From the NCBI GenBank assembly GCA_035236585.1, contig CP141128.1, positions 37,368,684 through 37,432,683 on the forward strand: DNA of 64,000 bases, read 5' to 3'. This document shows positions 38,903 through 52,049 of the stretch, piece by piece. Position numbers and translations under genes: made by a program. The notes under the pieces were generated by a model. It searched no databases. It had not been told where the DNA came from and saw nothing but the letters and a program-made list of their open reading frames with translations. Position 1 is the stretch's first letter, and the number at the start of each line of letters is the position of its first letter. Source of the DNA: Warburgia ugandensis (taxonomy: Eukaryota > Streptophyta > Magnoliopsida > Canellales > Canellaceae).

Positions 38903-41490
38903 TACAACCATAGAAAAATGCAAGATCTTTTCCCTTTGGCTAACCTTGATGATACTCCTTTTCTTTCCATTGTCCATTTTAGGAGTCCAGAAATCATTAA
39001 CACATTGATCTATTCCTTCTCTTTGTAAAGGGTATGTGTGCTTTGTAAAATAAATCACTCCATTAGGAAGAGTTGTGCATGACAAAGAATTGAACTACAT
39101 TATAATAAACCATTGTTAAATGAGAAAATAATGTTTCTAATAAACATCACTAGTTGGTTGACTAGTGATGACTTTAATGATGAATTCATATTCCGACATA
39201 GGGAGGATGGCCTATAGGATATTTAAAAAGATAGTAATCTTGAGAAATGGAAAACAGACACCAACTAGGAAGGCTAGCATAGTTTAAGAAAATAAGTGAT
39301 GTGAATATGTGCTTTATTTCAAGAAAGGTTCTCGTATTATGTATTTTGAAAGATCAGATCATATGTGTGAATTATATCCAAATTTGAGATATTCCATCAG
39401 TGATTGATGGACTTCAAGTTTATTCCATTAGCAATTGATTGACTATGTGAAATTGGATTCTTTTGATGAAGAGTATTTGTTAATAAATATGAGAATAGAG
39501 GATATAAACCTTATGTGATAAATGAACTAAAGAAATTCCTTTGAATCATGTGTCATTGGAGAATATGACAAACATTTGTGTTTGTTTGTATTGATGAAAG
39601 CCTGGAAGTCTCAGTATTGAAATCATGGTGATAATATGTTGATGTTTGGAAATACCATTGATGTTATGTAAGTAGTCAAATGTGAATGCATAGTTAGTAC
39701 AAAATCAATTGATCATTTAATGATATTAGATTCATAATTGCATTTGAGAAACAATGGATGCATTAATTCGGTGTTTGAATTTGAATATACAAAAGGAGGT
39801 AAGTTTAGGTATTAAATTCTGAATCATATGTGGTATCCTTAGCATCTATGTTTGTATGTTTTGTTGAAGCTTAAGTTAAAGAGCAATGTTGTTGATTATA
39901 AGACTTTAAGGCTGTACATCTTATCTCAATAAATTGGAATGTGATAATGTCTAATATGTTCCTTGATGTAAATGGTAATCTCTCTATTTTGATTTCATAT
40001 ACCAAATTGGGTGAATGAGTCTGAAAGATTTATTAATGAATACAATTGAAACATTATGATATGAATTGATATCGTATATTAAATGATTGCTTGAAGAAGT
40101 ACAAGTTTCCATATATCTAAACCAATGTAATTATGAAGATCATTGATGGATGTCTGTGGAATGACTTGAAAATTTTATAGGATATATGGATATGGTGGTG
40201 ATGCATGTGTTACTAAGCAGTTATCAATTGATAATTTTGAAATGTTCTGCAATGTACCTTGGAAAGATTTGAGTATTTCATATCGTGTTGTCGAGATGGA
40301 TAATTAAATTGTATTATCTTGAAAATTTGTCATATCAGGTGAATGTGTGGGATGAATGAATTCTTTTGTTATGATGGATGTTGGAAAGTGATGAGACAGA
40401 GTCTTAGAAAGATATTAAGTATGAATGAATGATTTATTAGGTGTATCGTAATCGCATGCGTAAGTCTAAAAAACAAAGGAGACTCTGCCAAAATCTTATT
40501 AGAAATGTGATATTTGAATTCTAAAAGATATGCAGTTTCCAAAAGAGGCTAGAGTGTTATGAACCTCGTATGATAATGGGTATATTTATAAGACCCAGTA
40601 TGACTTGGGAAGGTAGGTTATAAAACCTATGGATTATGTTCATAACTTTGTATGACTTTTAAGAATTTTAATATATATGATATAGTCCTATATGTATATG
40701 TTGGAGGACATAGTTTCATAAAAGTTTTTGTATGGGGAAGTGAATGTGTAGATATATTATGTAGAGTATGGTTTATAGAATTGGAGTATGGTATCATATG
40801 AAAAATGGTAATGATAAATATTTAAAATACTAGTGAATTATATATATTAAATATATCATGTAAAGTGTAATCTCTAAAGTGTGATTATTATATACATATG
40901 AAGAAGAAGAATTATAAATAGCTATTTTATCAATGACTTGCAGATAATTGAATTATTAATGAAATTATTAAATTATGAACTATGTTGTAAACTTCATCCC
41001 ATATAAGCATCATGATGAAATTGAATATTTTAATTGATGTAAAATGCTTAATTCATATGTAATTAACATGTTTTCTTAACTCTCCCCCACCAAGCTTAGC
41101 TTGCTGAAATATTGTAAATATTTTATGTTTACAATATCTCAGATATAGATAGACAGGAGAAGACATACACAAGCAAGAGTATATTTTTGTTAAAGTTTTT
41201 GTATTGTGTAGTTAGTTATTTGGATTATACTGTTTGGACATTTAGTATAATGATTATAGGGGCTATGTATGTGAACCACTAGATGGGTCCTATTGTTTCA
41301 TAAAATGCATGTCTATCTTCTATAAAAACTATATTATGTATATTATGAGAGTTGAGGTAACATCCGGGTTTTTGGAAAAATTAATTTCAAAGAAAACTAT
41401 CTTCCACTATTTTTGAATTTTAAAATTAGAGGCATGCCACCTTTTGAAAATAAACACGAAAAATTTTCATGAAAAACCGAGGGTGTCACA
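38903..41490 (+). repeat. Family A-like LTR 3' portion
   Basis: The last ~410 bases (41083-41490) match the end of the family A LTR: the hairpin region, GGGCTATGTATGTGAACCACT, and the AAACCGAGGGTGTCACA end. The sequence before that (38903-41080) is AT-rich, non-coding and not clearly alignable by eye to the 24344 copy, so this may be a related subfamily. Confidence 0.5.
41105..41141 (+). other. Hairpin near family A-like LTR end
   Basis: TGAAATATTGTAAA...TTTACAATATCTCA, as at 29176-29213, 349 bases before the LTR end. Confidence 0.7.
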
Positions 41491-41570
41491 CATCGCTTAT
41501 GCATTTGTACATGTGTGATCAATTAGATGTTATATGTACTTAATAAATGAAAAATCATTTCTACACATAC

Positions 41571-42114
41571 CTCAAATTCAGCAAGGGTACGGTTTTGTAC
41601 AAATGCATTTCAAAACTCATGATCAATGATGTCAAAGTAAGTGGTAGGCACTATGTATAGCCTTGACGGATCATTGACATATGGAACTATGTAATTATGA
41701 ACAAAGTAGTTTTTCCATTTTCTCCACTTCTCACCAGCCTTCTTGTAAAGCACACATCTTTTTGTAATCGGGCACGTCAAAGGCAGTCTGCAAAGTACAC
41801 AATAAGTTACTATATTTAAAAAATAAGGTAAGGTATAAATTATATAATACATGTACTTAATGTTTTCATACCTTCACCATTTCCTATATAGATTCTTTTG
41901 TTGAGGATGGCACAAGTCTCTAATCTTCAAATGTGATAGGAACCATGCTTCTTACTATAGAGCAGAGGAAACTAATATGAGTGATTGCACTCTCACCAAT
42001 ATCTTGCCCTCTGCTATTGTATTGGACTATTTCTTTAATGCCCTTAGACTTTCTCTTGATAACCTTTTCTATCATTGTTCACCCTTTGCTGTTTCTCTTT
42101 GGAGTAGTGCTCAT
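41571..42114 (-). pseudogene. Ptta/En/Spm-type (Transposase_24-like) transposon protein, decayed
   Basis: On the minus strand two exons can be read. Exon 1 (about 42114 to 41872) carries YNSRGQDIGESAITHISF and SIVRSMVPITFED, which resemble the '(G)QPIGENA..F..FLGVLVR..VPIT...W..VP' stretch of a plant En/Spm-associated protein family. An 84-base intron (41871-41788) has GT...AG ends. Exon 2 (41787 to 41571) carries GEKWRKWKNYFVHNYIVPY and ends before a GTATGTG donor. In-frame stops interrupt exon 1 (TGA at 42081-42079 and two TAG codons at positions where the family has Trp), so it is a pseudogene. Such proteins accompany CACTA transposases and are thought to bind DNA. The 5' side is separated from its surroundings by the B element at 42423. 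The family call comes from recalled sequence patterns. Confidence 0.6.
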
Positions 42115-42417
42115 GTTAGCCTCTTGTTTGTGCTCTTCATTATGGGTGTAATCATTAATTTAATGTTCTTCTCCTTCCACCATTACTACAAAGAAGAACA
42201 CAATGATATGAACAAAGGCCATGTAATTCATTTAAAGAAAACAAATTGTCATGACATATACATCAAACAGACCAAAAGCAAATCAGATAAAACATGCATG
42301 AAAATAGAAACTTTCTAAAGTATAGATATTTCTAAAATTAAACTTTCGGAAAACTAAACCTAAAAACTAATTTCCATGATTATAAGTCAAATAATGTTAA
42401 CTTGCATGATTCTAGCC

Positions 42418-42422
42418 ATCAC
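42418..42422 (+). repeat. Target-site duplication ATCAC, left copy
   Basis: These five bases before TGTGACGACC are identical to 51099-51103. Confidence 0.95.
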
Positions 42423-45181
42423 TGTGACGACCTGGGTTTTCTCATGCATTATTAAATGCAATACCTAATTTCCTAAGGTGGGATGCATCCCTATTTGAAA
42501 TCCATTATATAAAAACCATGCAATGCAGCGGAAAACCTTTAGTTTTAAACTCATTTTTGAAAACCCCGAGTGTCATTTGCTTTCACAACAACTAAGGTAG
42601 TTTTTGAAAAACTTCAGAAATCATAAATGTTTTTCCCCAGGTCTTCCTAGTTACAACGCACAGCCCAACTGTAACTAAGTACAAACACATGTCCAAAGGA
42701 TTGAGAGTTTACTTACATGTCTATTTATTTCCTTTTGGATTCACTTGCTCATAGCACTAACGTAGATGTCCTCTTTTTGTGAGTGGAGCTGTCCTGAACC
42801 ATGATATATACGGACGTATCCTGTCCTTGAGTGCTTACTGATGTCTAAAAAATGTTAAGGATTGGGTGAGTATATAATATACTCAGTAGGAGCCTATCAC
42901 TACTAGTTTTATAAATGCATGAGATGTTTTAAAATCATATGCTCATTCAAAATATGTGTATGTTTGAATACTCGAGTTCAATATCAGTATAAGAATCCAT
43001 AATCAACTGAAATTCTCATGACTTAAAAGATCACATAATCCAAAACTGAAAGTATCATATATATATGATGACATCATGATATGCAATAGATGCTTCATGG
43101 AGTCCAACTCATGGACCTCTAGTATGGTATGGTCGACCAACCGCATATCATGCTATATGAAATGCACATCAAACCATAGGGTCCACTATGCCCACGACCT
43201 CCTCGCCGTGTGGTCCCCGGGTACCTGAGGACACTCGGTCATAGCCTCCACGGGGCCTATGACACGTCGACCCAGTGCCGTGACACCAGTGGTAGCCCCC
43301 TGTACCACATGCAGTCGACGTAGGGACTTGCCTCTTTTTGGGCGTGGTACCCATCCACCTATTAGTGGTAGAGGCCGGGTGGCCAACCCAGTCCCCTCGG
43401 CATAGCACCCACGGGCTTACTTGCCCAAATCACATAAGATAAGTCAAAACCTTTTGTTAAAACTTGTCCTCTTTTGGGTCCCTCACAACTGCCTGACCCT
43501 CGGCACTCCAGCGTCTTTTGGCAACCCTCAAGGATATGCAATCTTTGCAAGTACTTAAATCATGCAATGCATGCACTTGTTTGCAACACATATATGTGCA
43601 TAATGTATATGCAGTCATTTCAAAACATGGCTATGTACAAAGCATTTAACATGCATGCTGCATTAATTCATGCAAATCAAGTCATATATCTAAAACATAT
43701 GTTCTCAAAATAACAATAGTTCTTTTAAAAGAATCTAATAGTCATAGAGCACCCATCTAGTTAGGTCGCGTTAACCCTTTTGTCCTCGTATGCTCCTGAA
43801 CATGGTTTGGGGACTCAAGGTTAGTTTAACCTATCTTTTATGGGTTTAGAGCAGTTGGGTCTTATTACTTAGGTATTAGGGGTCCATCCCTATGACTATA
43901 GGTGTCCTAAGGTCCTAATTGAGCCTTGGTATTCTCAGTTTTCCAAAGTTTTAGTGGTCACGCGTCACCATCCTTATCTAAGGGTCATGCCCTCCTTTGA
44001 TTGGGCCTTGATCAGGGATTTTATGATTTGGATGTATCCGCGTCATCGATACGGACACAACGCCTTTTGCAGCGCCTCAATCAGAGCTCTAGATCTCAAG
44101 TTATAAGCGTTTTAGTATTGTATGTACATAGAGTCTTAAAGACAAAAAAACGGAATGCTAGGGCACTGCGCGTCTGCGGCGTGAGCCTCAACGGGCGCGT
44201 CTGCAGACGCGCGCGACATCTCCGCCCGTCTGTCTCTTTAGCGGGCTCGTCCCCGGATGCGCCCGTTGGTTTCCTTCTGACGCGTTCGACGCGTCACGTT
44301 CCGTCTGGAACGTTTGCGTCGACTGGGGACCAGGGCGTCCTCAGGACACCCTGGTTCGACCCTGTCGAACCAGTGCGGCCCTGGGGACGTCCCAGGGTCC
44401 TTGGTGGCTCTCCCAGGCTCCATTTTGCGTGGTTTTTCATGCAAAAACTTAGGGGAATTGAGCCTAGGACTATGGGTGAGATGGGTTTGGGGAGTTTTTG
44501 AGCATATGTCGAACCAGGGTGTCCTGAGGACGTCTCAGGGTCCTTGGTGGCTCTCCCAGGCTCCGTTTTGCGTGGCTTTTCATGCAAAAACTTAGGGGAA
44601 TTGAGCCTAGGACTATGGGTGAGATGGGTTTGGGGAGTTTTTGAGCGTACCTACTTCGTGGCTGGTTTTCTCTCCACGTTTTTCCCTCTTGGTCACTGCT
44701 CCACGATGGGTTTTCTCCAAGGTTTTGGGCTGCCATTAGAGGCACCCAAGCGCTCTATTTATAGGGTTTCTAAAGAGGGTTCTGGAGGGGTTCTAACCGC
44801 CTTTGAATGGCGGTGGAGAAACCTCCAGAATGGCAGTGGTTCCTCCTTGAAACGCCGCCGTTCCAGAAGCCTTTAGGAGGTTGAAGACGACGGGGTGCCC
44901 GTATCAAAACGGGTACCTGTGTTTTTCAGGTTAAGTCGTTTTTATGAAATTTACAGTTTTGCCCCTGAACTTCAAAGGGCCATATCTTGCTCATTTTAAC
45001 TCTGTTTTGGGTGATTTTGGTCTCGTTGGATTCCTTTTTCCGAGACGCATCTAATGGCACCACTATTAGGATCAAATTTCTGGGTTTAGTCAAGGCAATT
45101 AGTGAAATGACCAAAATGCCCTTATCTTTAAAACTGAACTTTTTATGGGCTTTTAATATTACAAATATTGTGGTCATTACA
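42423..45181 (-). repeat. 3' LTR of the family B element (left on the plus strand)
   Basis: On the plus strand it begins TGTGACGACCTGGG and ends GTGGTCATTACA. It contains the hairpin at 42867-42885, the central block, the CpG-dense block (about 44150-44410) and the TATA box (44756-44763). Confidence 0.92.
44366..44651 (-). repeat. Tandem duplication of 143 bp inside the left B LTR
   Basis: TTGGTGGCTCTCCCAGGCTC occurs at 44401 and 44544, and the following ~100 bases repeat almost exactly. The right LTR has one copy (50461), so the duplication arose in this LTR only, after insertion or in the last replication cycle. Confidence 0.88.
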
Positions 45182-45187
45182 TTATTA

Positions 45188-45199
45188 CCCTCTTAAAAG
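45188..45199 (-). other. Polypurine tract of the family B element
   Basis: On the minus strand the AAGAGGG run lies just before the TGTAATGACC LTR start, after the conserved GAGGACGAAATTC segment. Confidence 0.65.
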
Positions 45200-48100
45200 A
45201 ATTTCGTCCTCGAAATTCCATAACTTATTATTTTCCAGGTATTTGTCTCTTAGATGATTTCTTGGTGAATGCATTCCCCTCTAGGAATCAATTCTAGGTT
45301 CATCCTCAATTTATTATTTCCATTGTTCCTCCTATAAGGCCTCACCCATAAGGGCCTATTTTCGCTACGTACTCTGATGCAGCGCCATACTCTACGTGTC
45401 GATTTATCAATACCGTTTCCTAGCGGTACTTCATCTATCTTGAATTCCTTAGATTCCTATACTTATCTTATCATGTATAAGATAGTCTCCTCGTAAGATC
45501 ATGCTTCTTTGCTCATGCTTATACTTCTTTCAAGATCATATTATCTTATTTCTCCTATTTTGAATATCATAGGATAATCCTTTTCATCTAGTGATCTCTT
45601 TCATTATCCACAAGTCCAAAAAGTTACCTTCTTTCTATTGTGTCTAACTTTGCTTCTTACCCTTGTCTCCAAGATACTTCAATAACTGATATGGTATCAT
45701 GTGTTCTATAGCGAAACCCTTGATTAACTTCAAATTTCAACTGTCTGTTGTTTTCCATACGTGACTCAAGGTTATATTCAAAATGAAATCATGAAAGCTA
45801 ATTAGTACCATCTTCCATCACTAATACTACCTCATATTACGATTAGGACATTCAAACTGTTCATCAAGTTTCATAGATGCTGAAGTCATCAAATGCTTTT
45901 TCTTCTTGAAGAGTTTATGCATACTCATGTCAAATATATCATGGTCCATTGTTCTCTTCTAGAGGCCTATCTCACTATTCACATCAACTTGTTATTAGGA
46001 GTGTTAATAATGTTCCTATGTATGCAAAGCAAAGAGTCTCTTATTCATCACCGGATACCCTTACTAGGTCATGGTTGAATCCTTTGTCATCATCCTCTTT
46101 GTCCTTTCTTTGCTTGATGGTTTTCTTCGTTACCTTCTAGTTCAAAAGTTCTATACTCAATCCAGTAGGGTTAGTCCTTAAGAAATTCCTTTAATTGATT
46201 TTTCGTACTTGGTATATGCTCATAACGACTAACTATTTATCAAAAAGGCAATGTAACATCCAATCTTACCTTATAGTGTGCTAGCCATCTCACCTTATCC
46301 CCATGTCAATATATTGTTCAATCTTTTACCAAGGCTTTATCGTCACCATGTAGTCTGTATTGTCAGGAGGTATCCTCATAAGTAGTGATTTTCTCAATTC
46401 CTCAAATTTTATTTTTCAAGTGCCTCCTTATTTTATCTTTTAAGTGCCTTCTCATACTTAGCTTATAATAGCAATAATTCGTCTCCAATAGCAATTATAT
46501 CAAATTGTACTGAAGTTGTTAACTCCACAAGTTTTTATAATACTCAAATAAGCATAAACATTTTCTTAGACATAGAAAGACTTTATTCGATAAGCTTAAG
46601 GGCCTCTAGAGTGATCGGTACTTATCTACCTTTCTTTCAATCCAAGTCTGTAGTATTTTTCAGACCCAAAATAATTTCTTCACCTTGTCATGGTAGCCAC
46701 TAAGGTTTGAAAAACCTTTCACATTGGTTTAGATCACTTCTTATTTTTGCTCCTATCTCAGTTGTTACCATATTTATTGTACTTGTAGCTCTTCATGATG
46801 TGGCCTAATCAACTGGCCTTATACCCTCAAATGACTTAGCCTATCAAGTACTCAAGTCTAAAGACTTATAACATCCTTCTCAGTATATAACTTCAACTAC
46901 TAACTCATAGATATTAACATACCTGATTAATTAGGGTGGGATGCCTCTATTTAGTTGACAACACTTAATGATGGTCTTAAGATATTTGGTCTTCCAATTG
47001 ATGATAGCAGGACCTTCATTTGATCATTGATGGTACTCTTCTTGTTGAAGGTAGATAGATGGACAAGTTACTGTCCTGGCCTAATTCCTTTTTATTTACT
47101 CATGTAGTGGCAAGGTGAGATATCACCAAATTTTCCTTTTTATTACATCCATGGGTGTTCCCCATAAGCTAATGGATCCGATATCAAACCATTTGTAGAA
47201 TTTTAATTTCTAGTTGGTCACTTTTTTCGAAACTTTCTTGTCACATAATCTCCTGAAATTTGATACTCCACTCAAAGTCTTAAATCCCATATGCTTCCTC
47301 TCTATTATACGTATCATTGCTAACTCAACTATTATTCCCTTGAGGTTGATTGGTTATCTTCAAGATGAAAGATTTGTATGTGTCATCATAAGGTCATGAT
47401 CTTCTAATATTGAATACTTATAGTTACATCTCTATCTCTCTCTCTCTCTTTTCTTCAAAATCCTCATTTGGTCCACCTGGATCAATGTCTCTATATGCTT
47501 TGTTGCATATAATTGATACTTCATCTATTCCTTTACTTAGATATGATAAAGTGAATACCTTTCTTAAGATTATTGAAATCCTCAATTGCCTATAGCCTCA
47601 ATAAAATTCATACAATGGTATTGACGTTTTGATCATGCTATACTTTTCTTACAAGTTCTTGTTAGGATCAATCTATAGATTTATTATCTCCAATATTATC
47701 GTCAAAAATCTTTTGATAACTTGGTCGAATTCATTTCCCTATCATATTCGTGTTATGTTTCTCTTAATCTCATAATATGTTACTTGATTTGCTCCATAAT
47801 ACTCAAGTGGTTATTATTCAATAGCATTTTACTCTTCATAAGACTCCAATTAAGGTATTGAGCTATACCTTTGTGATCTAGTATGAGTCATTGTTATCCC
47901 CTAGTATCATCTTGCATTCTCATCGCTCTTATTATTATCAAAATTATCTCAAAGTCTGCCTTTTAAATCCCTTATCATACTCATCTCATATCCCTTGATA
48001 CTCTTTATGATGGAAAGACATCCACCTAGGTTCTTCAATTTTCTCACCTGTGATAAGATTACTTTATTGCAAATCAACTCTATCTTCTAACAAGTCCTTT

Positions 48101-48433
48101 AATCATCTTCATTCATTCATTCTCATCATCTATATATGAGTTTTCATATTTGCACCTTACAATAATCCTTATATGAGATTTCATATTTGCATCACTGCAC
48201 AATAATTCTTATTTCCTATAATTTTGATAGGATTCAATATCTAAGTATTTGCTAGGACTATCTCCTTTTTCACCTATGTGTTTATGGTGAAATGTCTTGA
48301 GTCATTAATATTATAATCCTCTAATAGAAGTAGTTATCTCTACCACTCCTATTTATACTACTTATCCTTGATTTTCTTTATTGTCTATGACCCTTGGACA
48401 TCTTTGAATTTGTTGTGAAAGGATAAAACCTGG

Positions 48434-48445
48434 GCTCTGATACCA
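48434..48445 (-). other. Primer-binding site for tRNA-Met, family B
   Basis: GCTCTGATACCA on the plus strand is TGGTATCAGAGC on the element strand, two bases from the LTR. Confidence 0.92.
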
Positions 48446-48447
48446 AC

Positions 48448-51098
48448 TATGAAGACCCAGGTTTTCTCATGCATTTTTAAATGCAATACCTAATTTCCTA
48501 AGGCGGGATGCATCCCTATTTGAAATCCATTATATAAAAACCATGCAATGCAGCGGAAAACCTTTAGTTTTAAACTCATTTTTGAAAACCCCGAGTATCA
48601 TTTGCTTTCACAACAACTAAGGTAGCTTTTGAAAAACTTCAGAAATCATAAATGTTTTTTCCCAGGTCTTCCCAATCACAATGCATAGCCCAACTGTAAC
48701 TAAGTACAAATACATGTCCAAAGGATTGAGAGTTTACTTACATGTCTATTTGTTTCCTTTTGGATTTACTTGCTCATAGCACTAACCTAGATGTCCTCTT
48801 TTTGTGAGTGGAGCTGTCCTGAACCATGATATATATGGACGTATCCTGTCCTTGAGTGCTTACTGATGTCTGAAAAATGTTAAGGATTGGGTGAGTATAT
48901 AATATACTCAGTAGGAGCCTATCACTACTAGTTTTATAAATGCATGAGATGTTTTAAAATCATATGCTCATTCAAAATATGTGTATGTTTGAATACTCGA
49001 GTTCAATATCAGTATAAGAATCCATAATCAACTGAAATTCTCATGACTTAAAAGATCACATAATCCAAAACTGAAAGTATCATATATATATGATGACATC
49101 ATGATATGCAATAGATGCTTCATGGAGTCCAACTCATGGACCTCTAGTATGGTATGGTCGACCAACCTCATATCATGCTATATGAAATGCACATCAAACC
49201 ATAAGGTCCACTATGCCCATGACCTCCTCGCCGTGTGGTCCCCGGGTACCTGAGGACACTCGGTCATAGCCTCCATGGGGCCTATGACACGTCGACCCAG
49301 TGCCGTGACACCAGTGGTAGCCCCCTATACCACATGTAGTCGACGTAGGGACTTGCCTCTTTTTGGGCGTGGTACCCATCCACCTATTAGTGGTAGAGGC
49401 CGGGTGGCCAACCCAGACCCCTCGGCATAGCACCCACGGGCTTACTTGCCCAAATCACATAAGATAAGTCAAAACCTTTTGTTAAAACTTGTCCTCTTTT
49501 GGGTCCCTCACAAGTGCCTGACCCTCGGCACTCCAGCGTCTTTTGGCAACCCTCATGGACATGCAATCTTTGCAAGTACTTAAATCATGCAATGCATGCA
49601 CTTGTTTGCAACACATATATGTGCATAATGTATATGCAGTCATTTCAAAACATGGCTATGTACAAAGCATTTAACATGCATGCTGCATTAATTCATGCAA
49701 ATCAAGTCATATATCTAAAACATATGTTCTCAAAATAACAATAGTTCTTTTAAAAGAATCTAATAGTCATAGAGCACCTACCTGGCTAGGTCGCGTTAAC
49801 CCTTTTGCCCTCGTACGCTCCTGAACTTGGTTTGGGGACTCAAGGTTAGTTTAACCTATCTTTTATGGGTTTAGAGCAGTTGAATCTTATTACTTAGGCA
49901 TTAGGGGTCCATCCCTATGCCTATGGGTGTCCTAAGGTCCTAATTGAGCCTTGGTATTCTCAGTTTTCCAAAGTTCTAGTGGTCACGCGCCACCATCCTA
50001 ATCTAAGGGTCATGCCCTCCTTTTATTGGGCCTTGATTAGGGATTTTATGATTTGGATGTATCCGCGTCGTCGATACGAACACAACACCTTTTGCGGCGC
50101 CTCAATCGGAGCTCTAGATCTCAAGTTATAAGCGTTTTAGTATTGTATGTACATAGAGTCTTAAAGACAAAAAAACGGAATGCTAGGGCGCTGCGCATCT
50201 GCGACGTGCGCCCTGCTTCCTTAAGTAACAAAAAATTCGATGTGCGCTAGCACGCTGCGTGTCTACTGCCTGCGTCTTAGCGGGCGCGTCTGCAGACGCG
50301 CGCGACATCTCTGCCCATCTATCTCTTTAGTGGGTGCGTCCCCGGACGCGCCCGTTGGTTTCCTTCCGATGCGTTCGACGCGTCACGTTCCGGGGCATCC
50401 TCAGGACACCCTGGTTCAACCCTGTCGAACCAGTGCGGCCCTGGGGACGTCCCAAGGTCCTTGGTGGCTCTCCCAGGCTCCATTTTGCGTGGTTTTTCAT
50501 GCAAAAACTTAGGGGAATTGAGCCTAGGACTATGGGTGAGATGGGTTTGGGGAGTTTTTGAGCGTACCTGCTTCGTGGCTGGTTTTCTCTCCACGTTTTT
50601 CCCTTTTAGTCACTACTCCGCGATGGGTTTTCTCCAAGGTTTTAGGCTGCCATTAGAGGCACCCAAGAGGTCTATTTATAGGGCTTTTAAAGAGGGTTCT
50701 GGAGGGGTTCTAACCGCCTTTTAATGGCTGTGGAGAAACCTCTAGAATGGCGGTGGTTCCTCCTTGAAACACTGCCGTTTCAGAGGCCTCTAGGAGGTTG
50801 AAGACGACGGGGTTCCCGTATCAAAATGGGCACCTGTGTTTTTCAGGTTAAGTCATTTTTGTGAAATTTATAGTTTTGCCCCTGAACTTCAAAGGGTCAT
50901 ATCTTGCTCATTTTAACTCCGTTTTGGATGATTTTGGTCTCGTTGGATTCCTTTTTTCGAGACGCATCTAATGGTACCACTTTTAGGACCAAATTCCTGT
51001 CTTTACTCAAGGCAACTAGTGAAATGACCAAAGTGCCCTTATCTTTAAAACTGAACTTTTTATGGGCTTTTAATATTACAAAAATTGGGGTCATTACA
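48448..51098 (-). repeat. 5' LTR of the family B element (right on the plus strand)
   Basis: It is nearly identical to 42423-45181 outside the CpG-dense block and the 143-base duplication. TATA box at 50673-50680, hairpin at 48892-48910, end GGGGTCATTACA at 51098. Confidence 0.92.
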
Positions 51099-51103
51099 AT
51101 CAC
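51099..51103 (+). repeat. Target-site duplication ATCAC, right copy
   Basis: It follows the LTR end and is identical to 42418-42422. Confidence 0.95.
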
Positions 51104-52049
51104 ATAGAACATGTATATACACATTCATTTGCACTCATATAAACATAACTAAAATAATTTAGCTTTATGTAAGCAACTACTACCATTCGACGATCAAGAG
51201 ACATAACTTCATGCATTTATTAGTAAGCCTACATGTTTGTCTTGTTGCATCTTGTTCATGCCCATTTCTAAAAATGCATTATGAGTTATTCATATCAAAA
51301 TGATCAAGCGTGTACTAGGCCCACTTATTGACTAGTTATGGGAAACAAACATGTATTTGCTTCAGTTTTAATCCCTTTTAGTTCATTTATATTCTTAAGA
51401 ATTTACTTACCACTTGTCCTCATGCACATACACATATCCATCTTTTGTTCTTAAACATAGTTAGGTGAAATGGAATTTAAAAATCTCTAATGTCATCTTT
51501 CTTTTCAAAAAATCAAGATTTTTAGAGAAATGAGTGCTCATTTCTACTAAAAATTCTACAGAGTCTCACCTATTTTTTGGACTTACACATTTCACACATG
51601 AAAATTCCATGTCCCTAATAAGCACGGTTTAAGTAAAAAATAAATAAAGGAGACTCCATCTCTATCCATTCACAGAAACATACAATATCTATCATATGTG
51701 GTAAACAAACCACAAGCAAAACAAATAAAGGATGCATGAAAATATAAGCCTGCTTAGTATAGATATTTATAAAATGATTACAAATCCCATAGACCTTTCA
51801 CTACTCTTTAACTCCACTGCTTTGAGTTCACATCTCTTAGTGGGAAAGATGCATCCCACACTAAGTCTGTGAACATAGGTCGTTAATAGTCATTCATAAA
51901 ATTCCATAAGGGTTGAACTTCTTAATTATTTCATGGCTGTTAGTTTTTCAAGGCTATTAGTTGTTCCTTTCATGCTTAATTACTTGTGTTTTTTCCTAGG
52001 TTAGTTACAATTGAATCTAATACAAAGGAGACACTTGAACCATGCACAC
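51104..52049. other. AT-rich stretch joined to 42417 before insertion of B
   Basis: It was contiguous with the En/Spm-like pseudogene region before the B element inserted, so it is the upstream side of that gene. No further exon is recognisable. Confidence 0.5.

Larger units (their letters stand above)
45182..48447 (-). mobile_element. Interior of the family B element
   Basis: On the minus strand it runs from the primer site (48445-48434) to a gypsy-type 3' end, GAATTTCGAGGACGAAATTC (45220-45201), and a polypurine tract. That 3' segment is typical of plant Tekay-type gypsy elements. Between them frames are short on both strands. The plus-strand bias to pyrimidines means the element's own strand is purine-rich, as in the family A interior. 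Confidence 0.6.
42423..51098 (-). mobile_element. Family B LTR retrotransposon, reverse orientation, no recognisable gag-pol
   Basis: The element is complete from end to end: LTRs of 2759 and 2651 bases, a tRNA-Met primer site next to the right LTR, a polypurine tract next to the left LTR, and a perfect ATCAC duplication outside. A hand comparison of the two LTRs over ~460 bases (43086-43548 versus 49111-49573) shows about ten differences, so it is fairly young. The ~3.3-kb interior holds no gag, RT or integrase segment that I can recognise in any frame. It therefore looks like a non-autonomous element moved by a gypsy relative, or one with an eroded interior. Confidence 0.9.

Noticed and set aside
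41977-42318. 113-residue plus-strand frame
   Set aside because: It is antisense to the En/Spm-like relic, whose minus-strand reading has family motifs and splice sites.
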